The notes beneath the pieces were generated by a model. That model made no database searches. It was not told where the DNA came from and worked only from the letters and a program-made list of their open reading frames with translations. Source: Akkermansia muciniphila (GTDB lineage Bacteria > Pseudomonadota > Gammaproteobacteria > Burkholderiales > Burkholderiaceae_C). Taken from it: 8,576 bases of DNA. Both the position numbers and the translations under genes were made by a program. Location of the stretch: NCBI GenBank assembly GCA_943327015.2, contig CALPVM020000086.1, positions 1 to 8,576 on the forward strand, given 5' to 3'. Of this stretch, positions 1 through 4,964 are shown one piece after another. Numbering within the stretch: the first letter of the stretch is position 1; every line of letters begins with the position of its first letter.

Positions 1-356
1 ATGTGCTGCGCTATTGGGAGCAAGAATTTACCCAACTTCGGCCCATGAAACGGCGCGGTAACCGGCGCTATTACCAGCACCATGAGGTGCAAATGATTCG
101 AAAAATCCGGGATTTGTTGTACGAACAGGGTTTCACCATCAGCGGTGCGCGCAACAAGATGCAGGAAATCCAGGAGTTGGAACGCGACAAAAAACGCTCC
201 GTTGAAACTCGCGCTGATGGTTCGGTAGAGAGTTTGCTTGACTTCCAATCGGAGCCTGCGGACCATTTTCAAGTGCCAGCGACGCTAAGCGATTCTCAAT
301 GGCAGCAAGTGCGCGATGAATTGCTGGAAATTCGAGCGTTTTTGGTCGTAGCCTGA
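1..356 (+). CDS. MerR-family transcriptional regulator, 3' part (5' end outside window)
   Basis: This is the C-terminal part of a MerR-type DNA-binding regulator, with 117 complete codons visible. The first two bases finish a codon that would be His, so the reading frame enters from the left and the Val-Leu at the start is internal. The opening residues VLRYWEQEF followed by a basic RRGNRRYY stretch (about residues 1-24 of the visible part) are the second helix and wing of the MerR winged helix-turn-helix. A helical segment (about 27-60) follows and is probably the dimerisation helix. No effector-binding domain or Cys metal-binding motif is visible, so this looks like a short, effector-less MerR. 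The gene ends with tandem in-frame stops TGA TAA. In Burkholderiales a short MerR gene of this kind commonly sits between ihfA and tRNA-Pro. That predicts ihfA just upstream, which cannot be seen here. The target genes are unknown. Confidence 0.9.
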   Translation, partial: VLRYWEQEFTQLRPMKRRGNRRYYQHHEVQMIRKIRDLLYEQGFTISGARNKMQEIQELERDKKRSVETRADGSVESLLDFQSEPADHFQVPATLSDSQWQQVRDELLEIRAFLVVA

Positions 357-380
357 TAAGGTCCCTCAAGTGGCGGAGGC

Positions 381-386
381 TATAAT
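381..386 (+). promoter_or_regulatory. -10 box of the tRNA-Pro promoter
   Basis: A perfect TATAAT lies 12 nt before the mature tRNA-Pro 5' end and 24 nt after the MerR stop codon. Transcription would start around 392-395, leaving a very short leader. No good -35 hexamer is visible at the expected spacing, where the sequence is AAGGTC. The GC-rich CGCGGGC just after the box resembles a stringent-type discriminator, as often found for stable RNA genes. The element is assigned by position and consensus only. Confidence 0.6.
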
Positions 387-398
387 CGCGGGCTTGAT

Positions 399-475
399 CG
401 GTGTGTGGCGCAGCCTGGTAGCGCACTTGCATGGGGTGCAAGGGGTCGAAGGTTCGAATCCTTTCACACCGACCA
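399..475 (+). tRNA. tRNA-Pro (anticodon GGG)
   Basis: This 77-nt sequence folds into a full cloverleaf. The acceptor stem CGGTGTG (399-405) pairs perfectly with CACACCG (465-471). The anticodon stem CTTGC (426-430) pairs with GCAAG (438-442). The loop ATGGGGT places anticodon GGG at 433-435, which reads CCC and CCU. The T-arm has GGTTCGAATCC. The discriminator A472 and the terminal CCA (473-475) are encoded. The C1-G72 pair and discriminator A are typical for bacterial tRNA-Pro, and the body closely resembles E. coli proL. It lies directly behind the MerR-like gene with its own -10 box at 381-386. Confidence 0.97.
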
Positions 476-547
476 TTAATCTAAGCAAAGTACATTCTTC
501 GTAACTTTTGCCTTATTTCTTTTCTGATCGTTTGCATCTAGTAGCCA

Positions 548-624
548 CAGCCAGTAGCTCATCAGGATAGAGCACGAACCTTCTAAGTTCGGGGTAGGGG
601 GTTCGAGTCCCTCCTGGCTGGCCA
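548..624 (+). tRNA. tRNA-Arg (anticodon TCT)
   Basis: This 77-nt cloverleaf has acceptor stem CAGCCAG (548-554) pairing with CTGGCTG (614-620), discriminator G621 and encoded CCA (622-624). The anticodon stem CGAAC (575-579) pairs with GTTCG (587-591). The loop CTTCTAA puts anticodon TCT at 582-584, which reads AGA and AGG. The T-arm GGGGG-TTCGAGT-CCCTC contains one G-U pair. The layout matches E. coli argU, the rare-codon tRNA-Arg. It lies 72 nt after tRNA-Pro. No convincing separate promoter is seen in the gap, so the two tRNAs may be co-transcribed. Confidence 0.96.
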
Positions 625-804
625 TCCAGTCTCAATGTGTTCGCGCAAATGCAAGATAAACGATATTTGTACGCCCAAATCAATTTGGCTTAACGATTAA
701 CCATTATAAACAGCCAATCAAATCTAATTTAGTTTTTAATATTGCTTTGATCAACGTAATATATCAAATTTTGAGTCGTTGATTTAAGCAGAAGTAGGTT
801 GTTA
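625..804. other. AT-rich non-coding spacer between tRNA-Arg and the adk terminator
   Basis: No coding sequence is supported here. The stretch is AT-rich and holds small dyads: CCAAAT-CA-ATTTGG at 675-688, and nested arms ATCAACG (750-756)/CGTTGAT (777-783) around TCAAA-T-TTTGA (764-774). None is followed by a T tract, so I do not call them terminators. No direct repeat of the tRNA-Arg 3' end and no integrase remnant is visible, although tRNA 3' ends are common integration sites. Confidence 0.5.
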
Positions 805-838
805 AAAAAGGTAAGTCAAAAATTTGACTTACCTTTTT
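805..838. terminator. Bidirectional intrinsic terminator (adk operon and tRNAs)
   Basis: The left arm (805-820) and right arm (823-838) are perfect 16-nt inverted complements with only AA between them. The core is GGTAAGTC/GACTTACC, flanked by A and T runs on opposite sides, so each strand gives a stem followed by U residues. On the minus strand it lies 19 nt beyond the adk stop and would end the exbB-to-adk transcript. On the plus strand it would stop read-through from the two tRNA genes. The stem is long but fairly poor in GC. Confidence 0.85.
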
Positions 839-857
839 GTTAATGAAACCAAATTGC

Positions 858-1514
858 TTAGCTGCTTAGTGCTGCAAAAACACTTTCAGTAATGGTATCT
901 ACATTGCCCATGCCGCTGATTGCGCGGTACTTTGGTGCGCCAGACGGATCTTCTTTCGCCCAGTTGGAGTAGTATTCTACGAGTGGGCGCGTTTGCGCAC
1001 TGTAAACGTCAAGGCGATGCTTTACCGTTTCTTCTTTGTCATCGTCACGTTGAATGAGGGGTTCACCCGTAACATCATCCACACCTGCCACCTTGGGTGG
1101 GTTAAATGTAACGTGGTATGTGCGGCCGGATGCTGGGTGTGAGCGGCGTCCGCTCATGCGCTCAATAATGGCGCTAAAGGGTACATCAATTTCAAGCACA
1201 TAGTCCAGCGACACACCTGCAGCTTTCATAGCGTCAGCTTGGGGAATGGTGCGGGGAAAACCATCAAATAAAAAACCGTTAGCGCAGTCGTCTTGTTTCA
1301 GGCGTTCTTTTACCAGGTTGATGATGAGTTCATCACTTACCAGTTTACCGGCAGACATAACAGCTTGTGCTTCAAGCCCCAGCGGGGTGCCTGCTTTAAC
1401 TGCCGCACGTAGCATGTCGCCAGTAGAAATTTGGGGAATACCATATTTTTGGCAAATAAAATTGGCTTGTGTACCTTTGCCAGCGCCAGGTGCACCCAAA
1501 AGAATAAGTTTCAT
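858..1514 (-). CDS. adk: Adenylate kinase
   Basis: Adenylate kinase is a cytoplasmic enzyme that interconverts ATP + AMP and 2 ADP. The 218-residue protein has the usual long-form bacterial length. The P-loop GAPGAGKGT is at residues 7-15, the AMP-binding STGDMLR is near 30-36, and DGFPRT is at 84-89. The LID domain spans about 122-159 and carries HPASGR and QRDDD. It has no Cys residues, so it is the non-zinc LID type. Arg residues at 36, 88, 123, 156 and 167 fit the conserved nucleotide-binding arginines. The ATG start is preceded by AGGA eight bases upstream. It is the last gene of the operon and follows kdsB after a 69-nt gap, the largest in the operon. A terminator follows the TAA stop. 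An inverted repeat covers its ribosome binding site (1516-1558) and may affect translation. The kdsB-adk order is common in Burkholderiales. Confidence 0.98.
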   Translation of the reverse strand: MKLILLGAPGAGKGTQANFICQKYGIPQISTGDMLRAAVKAGTPLGLEAQAVMSAGKLVSDELIINLVKERLKQDDCANGFLFDGFPRTIPQADAMKAAGVSLDYVLEIDVPFSAIIERMSGRRSHPASGRTYHVTFNPPKVAGVDDVTGEPLIQRDDDKEETVKHRLDVYSAQTRPLVEYYSNWAKEDPSGAPKYRAISGMGNVDTITESVFAALSS

Positions 1515-1515
1515 G

Positions 1516-1558
1516 GTTATCCTAAAATAATAAAATAGTCAAAACCCTAGAGGATAAC
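1516..1558 (-). promoter_or_regulatory. Inverted repeat that could pair with the adk ribosome binding site
   Basis: GTTATCCT at 1516-1523 and AGGATAAC at 1551-1558 are perfect inverted complements separated by 27 AT-rich bases. In the minus-strand mRNA the start-proximal arm reads AGGAUAAC and contains the adk Shine-Dalgarno AGGA. The upstream arm GUUAUCCU could fold onto it and hide it. The stem is only 8 bp, with three G-C pairs and a long loop, so its stability is uncertain. It may instead be a coincidence or a DNA dyad. Confidence 0.35.
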
Positions 1559-1583
1559 ACGGCTTCTAATCTGTCTTTTAGCC

Positions 1584-2360
1584 TTAGGCGTCTTGCCGCA
1601 TGTCAAGAAAGATTTTTTGAACTCTTAGCAAGTCTTCCGGCGTGTCCACGCCCTGTCCTGGCGCTTTATCCGTAACATGAACGGCTATGCGGTGTCCGTG
1701 CCATAGTGCGCGCAATTGTTCCAGTGCCTCACATTGCTCCAGAGGAGCAGGTTCAAGCTTGGGAAACTGTCTTAAAAAACCTGTACGGTAAGCATAAATA
1801 CCTATATGGCGCAATGGTCTGGGCTGAGGCAGGGCTGTTATGCCTTGCGTAAAGCCATCACGCCACCAGCAAATGGGTGCACGACTAAAATACAAGGCGA
1901 GTTGATCACGATCAAGAACCACCTTCACCACATTAGGATTGATAAATTCGTGCACATCGTTAATCGGGTGCGCAGCAGTGCTCATGCTAGCGCGTGTGCT
2001 GGAGCGCAACAGCTCTGCCACAGCTGCGGGTAGGGTGGGGTCAATTAAGGGTTCATCGCCCTGCACATTTACCACGATAGCTTCGTCATCCAGCCCAAGC
2101 ACATCGCAAGCCTCAGCCAGACGATCGCTGCCCGAGATATGGTCCTCACGCGTCAAAATGGCTTCAATGCTATGCAGATTGCAGGCTTGCACAATCAGTG
2201 GGCTATCCGCTGCAACTACAACGTGCACATCGGCTGCAACGCCAGATTTAACCCGTTGTGCTACACGAACCACCATGGGTACACCGGCTAGGTCAGCCAG
2301 TGGTTTGTTGGGCAGGCGGGTAGAGGCAAGTCTGGCTGGAATCAAAACGGTATAAGTCAT
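1584..2360 (-). CDS. kdsB: 3-deoxy-manno-octulosonate cytidylyltransferase (CMP-Kdo synthetase)
   Basis: KdsB makes CMP-Kdo from CTP and Kdo in the cytoplasm. This is the activated sugar that WaaA adds to lipid A precursors, so it is essential for lipopolysaccharide core assembly. The 258-residue protein is near the usual length of about 250. The N-terminal nucleotide-binding signature IPARLASTRLPNKPL is at 7-21, SGSDR at 76-80, NVQGDEP at 98-104 with the metal-binding Asp102, FSRAPI at 158-163, HIGIYAYR at 185-192, LEQLR at 213-217 and GVDTPEDL at 237-244. The ATG start lies 15 nt after the Trm112-like gene. No clear Shine-Dalgarno is seen, so translation may depend on coupling to the upstream gene. 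It shares the operon with lpxK, the lipid A kinase acting just before Kdo transfer. Confidence 0.98.
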   Translation of the reverse strand: MTYTVLIPARLASTRLPNKPLADLAGVPMVVRVAQRVKSGVAADVHVVVAADSPLIVQACNLHSIEAILTREDHISGSDRLAEACDVLGLDDEAIVVNVQGDEPLIDPTLPAAVAELLRSSTRASMSTAAHPINDVHEFINPNVVKVVLDRDQLALYFSRAPICWWRDGFTQGITALPQPRPLRHIGIYAYRTGFLRQFPKLEPAPLEQCEALEQLRALWHGHRIAVHVTDKAPGQGVDTPEDLLRVQKIFLDMRQDA

Positions 2361-2375
2361 GGCAAGAAAAATTGT

Positions 2376-2558
2376 TTACAGCCCTAATTCAGTGTCTGTT
2401 AATGTTCTAGCTTCGTTTTCTAGCAGTATGGGTATTCCATCCCGAACAGGGTATGCCAATCGGGCGCTGCGCGATAGCAGCTCCTGTTTTTCGCGGTTAA
2501 ATTCCAATGGCCCTTTGGTTACGGGGCAAACAATTAATTCAAGTAGCTTGGTGTCCAT
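2376..2558 (-). CDS. Trm112/YcaR-like short protein (UPF0434), cysteine-poor
   Basis: This 60-residue protein belongs to the Trm112p-like family typified by E. coli YcaR, which lies between lpxK and kdsB in many proteobacteria. The start at MDTKLLELIVCP matches the usual family N-terminus. A longer frame from 2606 would add 16 residues running back into lpxK and is not favoured. The chosen ATG overlaps the lpxK 3' end by 20 nt, which suggests translational coupling, and no strong Shine-Dalgarno is visible. Family features include CPVTKGPL (11-18), the SRSARLAYPVRDGIP region (about 29-43) and LLENEAR. E. coli YcaR has CPVC and a further Cys, but this protein keeps only Cys11, with Thr at position 14. 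Zinc binding by the usual cysteines therefore seems lost. The bacterial family's function is not well established. A methyltransferase-partner role is known for eukaryotic Trm112 but is not shown here. Confidence 0.88.
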   Translation of the reverse strand: MDTKLLELIVCPVTKGPLEFNREKQELLSRSARLAYPVRDGIPILLENEARTLTDTELGL

Positions 2559-3600
2559 GGTGTGATGATAGCTTGTCAATACTTGCCTGTTGCAGGCAGT
2601 TGTCAAAAGCTTTAAAAAAATCGGGCTCAGATGTTTGTTGTAATCCTACCGACAGTGCTTGGGGCAGATGTCTCCAGAGTTTTGCAGCATCTTTTTCGGT
2701 GCAAATAACCTGAACATCTAATGGAATATGGTTTTTGATATTTTTAAAATCGTAATGGTCAGGCAGAGGTATGGTTTGTTGTAATAGGATTCCTGCTGAG
2801 CGTAGCATTTCAAAAAACACCTCTGGTTGGGCAATTCCTGCTACTGCAATCAAGGGTTTTGCCGATCTGTGTCTAAGCTCGTAGAGCGGAAACTGATTAC
2901 CTTTGCAATCGGTGGCAGTGTCAGCAAGTTTGCGTAACGCTCTAAATCCATCAAAAGCGGGTTTGGAGCCTGTATGTAAAACAATTGAACGTTGACTATT
3001 TTGGCCTACACTTGGCAAAGTCTCACGTGGCCATGCTTCACGTAGTGGGCCGGCAGGTAGCATCAGGCCATTACCATAACCACGGTTGTCAAATACACAA
3101 ATTTCTATATCACGGTACAGTTGATAGTGCTGTAATCCGTCGTCGCAAATTATTATTTTGGTATTGGGATGTTGGCCAAGTAAAGATTTTGCTGCCAGGG
3201 TTCTGTTTTTTCCAATAATTACCGGAATTCCTGTTTTACGGTAAATCAAAAGGGGCTCGTCGCCAACCTCAAGAGCAGAAGTCTGGGGCGAAACCTCCTG
3301 ACAGTGTGCATTGTTACTGGCGTAGCCTCGGGAAACGACGCCACAGGCAATGCCCTTGGATTTAAGATGTTGCACCAGTTCTATGACTGTGGGGGTTTTA
3401 CCAGCACCGCCTGCAATAACATTTCCAACAACTACTACCGTTGCATCAACTTTTTCTGATTTTAAAACGCCCAGTTGGTACAAACTGCGCCGAAAAAAAA
3501 CCAGAAATTTCATACACAAAGCAACCGGCAAGAGCAGGCAACTGAGAGTATTAATGCTCATCCATGAACGCAGCAGTGCCTGTTCAATTGCAATGTGCAT
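2539..3600 (-). CDS. lpxK: Tetraacyldisaccharide 4'-kinase (lipid A 4'-kinase)
   Basis: LpxK phosphorylates the 4' position of the tetraacyldisaccharide 1-phosphate to give lipid IVA, the step before Kdo transfer, at the cytoplasmic face of the inner membrane. The 353 residues fit the family. A hydrophobic segment at about 18-36 is the usual N-terminal membrane anchor. The Walker A region is GNVIAGGAGKTP at 59-70. Other family marks are SRGY (90-93), GDEP (113-116), DDGLQH (153-158), PAGPLRE (182-188), AGIAQPEVF (254-262), DHYDF (281-285) and TEKDA (301-305). The ATG start is 12 nt after the exbD stop, with AAAGG upstream. The 3' end overlaps the Trm112-like gene by 20 nt. The next lipid A pathway gene in the same operon is kdsB. 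In E. coli msbA precedes lpxK, whereas here exbB-exbD does, as in Pseudomonas and many betaproteobacteria. Confidence 0.97.
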   Translation of the reverse strand: MHIAIEQALLRSWMSINTLSCLLLPVALCMKFLVFFRRSLYQLGVLKSEKVDATVVVVGNVIAGGAGKTPTVIELVQHLKSKGIACGVVSRGYASNNAHCQEVSPQTSALEVGDEPLLIYRKTGIPVIIGKNRTLAAKSLLGQHPNTKIIICDDGLQHYQLYRDIEICVFDNRGYGNGLMLPAGPLREAWPRETLPSVGQNSQRSIVLHTGSKPAFDGFRALRKLADTATDCKGNQFPLYELRHRSAKPLIAVAGIAQPEVFFEMLRSAGILLQQTIPLPDHYDFKNIKNHIPLDVQVICTEKDAAKLWRHLPQALSVGLQQTSEPDFFKAFDNCLQQASIDKLSSHHGHQAT

Positions 3601-3612
3601 GTGCTTTGGCCT

Positions 3613-4041
3613 TTAATTGGATTCTGCTTGAGTCGTAGATTGTGTGGCAAAGGTAATTTGCCCTAGACCTGCTCTGCGTGCTGCTTCCATGACCGTAATC
3701 ACGGCCTGATGTTTAGCGCCTGCATCGGCGTGGATAATAACAACGGTATCCTTGTTTCCTTTGGCTGCCTCTAACATGGCAGATGCCAAATTCTCCATGT
3801 TGCGACCGGTAACCATTGATCGATTGACACTGTAGTTACCATCTGCACTGACAGTAATTGACAACTCTTTGGGGTAATCTCGCTGGTTTTCTGTATCTGC
3901 TACCGGAAGCGTAAGTTGAATTTCGGTGTACTTACTGTAAGTAGTAGACAGCATTAAAAAAATAAGAACCACCAGCAAGACATCAATGAAAGGTATCAAA
4001 TTGATTTCTGGTTCTTCGGTACGACGTGGTTTAAAGTTCAT
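3613..4041 (-). CDS. exbD: ExbD/TolR-family proton channel subunit
   Basis: This is a 142-residue inner-membrane protein of the ExbD/TolR family. It pairs with an ExbB/TolQ-type protein to use the proton gradient for work in the envelope. It has a short cytoplasmic N-terminus, then a single transmembrane helix at about 15-35 (INLIPFIDVLLVVLIFLM). Asp20 in this helix matches the conserved proton-carrying Asp of the family (Asp25 in E. coli ExbD). The rest (about 40-142) is a periplasmic domain. The start ATG has AAGG close upstream and lies 4 nt after exbB, so the two are surely co-translated. No tonB, tolA or TonB-dependent receptor gene is visible nearby. Naming it exbD rather than tolR rests on operon context and is less certain than the family assignment. 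Confidence 0.93.
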   Translation of the reverse strand: MNFKPRRTEEPEINLIPFIDVLLVVLIFLMLSTTYSKYTEIQLTLPVADTENQRDYPKELSITVSADGNYSVNRSMVTGRNMENLASAMLEAAKGNKDTVVIIHADAGAKHQAVITVMEAARRAGLGQITFATQSTTQAESN

Positions 4042-4045
4042 GGCC

Positions 4046-4675
4046 TTAAGATGAATTACGCATAGTCTTGATATGGCGTGCCAGCTGTTCTGCAGAGATT
4101 TCGAGTGTTAAAAGGTAAGCGTCCACCCGACCCCTGAAGTAGCGCCAGAAAATAAGCGAAGGAATAGCAACAATTAATCCGAACGCTGTGTTGTAAAGTG
4201 CAATTGATATTCCATGTGCCAACTGCGCTGGATTACCCCCGCCGCCAGCAGGAGCTTGGGAGCCAAAAATTTCAATCATTCCCACCACGGTACCCAGTAG
4301 CCCAAGCAAAGGAGCCGCAGAAGCGATTGTCCCTAAAGTACTCAGATAACTTTCTAAACGGTGTGTTACCAATCGTCCTGCGCCTTCCATGCTGGCGCGC
4401 AAATCTTCGTCCGTACAGTGTGGATCGGCATGCACAGCGCGCATACCACTGGCCAAAACTTCGCCTAGTGCAGAATTTTTTTCTAATTGTGTTACAACAG
4501 CCAAGGAGGGAATGCTATTGCGGCTCACACTTAAAACCTCTTCCAACAGTCGAGGTGGTGCAACGCGGGATGTTTTTAAGTTGATAAAACGTTCAATAAC
4601 AATTGCCAGTGCAATAATTGAGCAGACAATCAAGGGCCAGATAGGCCAGCCAGCAGCTTGTATGATGGAAAACAA
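4046..4675 (-). CDS. exbB: ExbB/TolQ/MotA-family proton channel protein (TTG start)
   Basis: This 209-residue inner-membrane protein is of the MotA/TolQ/ExbB family. The first transmembrane helix is at about 11-29. A cytoplasmic region follows (about 35-110), then helices at about 112-137 (containing APLLGLLGTVVGM at 121-133) and 155-180 (GISIALYNTAFGLIVAIP). These carry the family's pore signatures. The start is read as TTG because the resulting FSIIQAAGWPIWPL matches the usual N-terminus of these proteins. GGAG lies 7 nt upstream, and there is no in-frame ATG between the preceding in-frame stop and this codon. It is the first gene of the six-gene operon and is followed by exbD after 4 nt. 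The energised partner could be TonB or a TolA-like protein encoded elsewhere. The product may act in envelope transport, but its link to lipid A synthesis is only by location. Confidence 0.93.
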   Translation of the reverse strand: MFSIIQAAGWPIWPLIVCSIIALAIVIERFINLKTSRVAPPRLLEEVLSVSRNSIPSLAVVTQLEKNSALGEVLASGMRAVHADPHCTDEDLRASMEGAGRLVTHRLESYLSTLGTIASAAPLLGLLGTVVGMIEIFGSQAPAGGGGNPAQLAHGISIALYNTAFGLIVAIPSLIFWRYFRGRVDAYLLTLEISAEQLARHIKTMRNSS

Positions 4676-4709
4676 GTGAAAACTCCACGCAAATGAAAAT
4701 AACCGCCTG

Positions 4710-4739
4710 ATTATCGCCTAGTAGAAGCTTGCTTCCTAA
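4710..4739 (-). promoter_or_regulatory. Candidate promoter of the exbB-to-adk operon
   Basis: On the minus strand GATAAT (4710-4715, five of six consensus bases) is preceded by TTAGGA (4734-4739) with an 18-bp spacer. Transcription would begin near 4703, about 27 nt before the TTG start of exbB. The -35 match is poor, and a small hairpin-forming dyad GAAGC-TT-GCTTC (4724-4735) lies in the spacer. The call is weak and rests on position and consensus only. Confidence 0.3.
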
Positions 4740-4773
4740 GAGAATTTTTTTTTATGAATTGGTTCTTTGTTTC

Positions 4774-4782
4774 TGTGGATAA
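4774..4782 (-). promoter_or_regulatory. Exact DnaA-box match in the exbB/xseA spacer
   Basis: The plus strand reads TGTGGATAA, so the minus strand reads TTATCCACA, the high-affinity E. coli DnaA box (R1 type). It lies in the AT-rich divergent spacer, about 100 nt upstream of exbB and beside a run of nine T (4745-4753). A one-mismatch copy, TGTGGATCA, is at 4950-4958, but it overlaps the probable xseA ribosome binding site. One box does not make an origin. It could be a DnaA regulatory site or chance. Confidence 0.4.
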
Positions 4783-4919
4783 CTTTGTGAAGAACTTCTG
4801 GGTCAAGTCGATTTTTTGAATGTTTACGCGTGTTTAGCTAGTCTGATCATAAAAGTGGCAGAATAAATAATCAATAAAATCAATGTTTTTAGTTCAATAA
4901 ATATGTGCTATACAGTTTC

Positions 4920-4949
4920 TTGTTTAGCCGTTAGTCAATATGTTATATC
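4920..4949 (+). promoter_or_regulatory. Candidate xseA promoter
   Basis: TTGTTT (4920-4925) is followed after 17 bp by TTATAT (4943-4948), or read one base later as TG-T-TATATC, an extended -10 form. Transcription would start only about 10 nt before the xseA ATG. An alternative is the extended -10 TGC-TATACA (4906-4914), which has no good -35 but leaves a longer leader of around 45 nt. The sequence alone cannot separate these two. Confidence 0.3.
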
Positions 4950-4964
4950 TGTGGATCATTTGCT

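Noticed and set aside
139..441. 100-codon minus-strand open frame across the MerR gene and tRNA-Pro
   Set aside because: It overlaps a tRNA gene and the MerR coding region in antisense and has no recognisable domain.
1537..1542. TTGACT on the minus strand as a -35 of an internal adk promoter
   Set aside because: No -10 hexamer lies at 16-18 bp. The expected position falls on the adk ribosome binding site and start codon.
1939..2355. 138-codon plus-strand open frame opposite kdsB
   Set aside because: It lies wholly antisense to a well-supported kdsB, has low-complexity Ser/Thr/Ala composition and shows no domain.
2559..2606. Longer Trm112-like protein starting at 2606
   Set aside because: The extra 16 residues lie inside the lpxK coding region and do not resemble the family N-terminus, while the ATG at 2558 gives the normal start.
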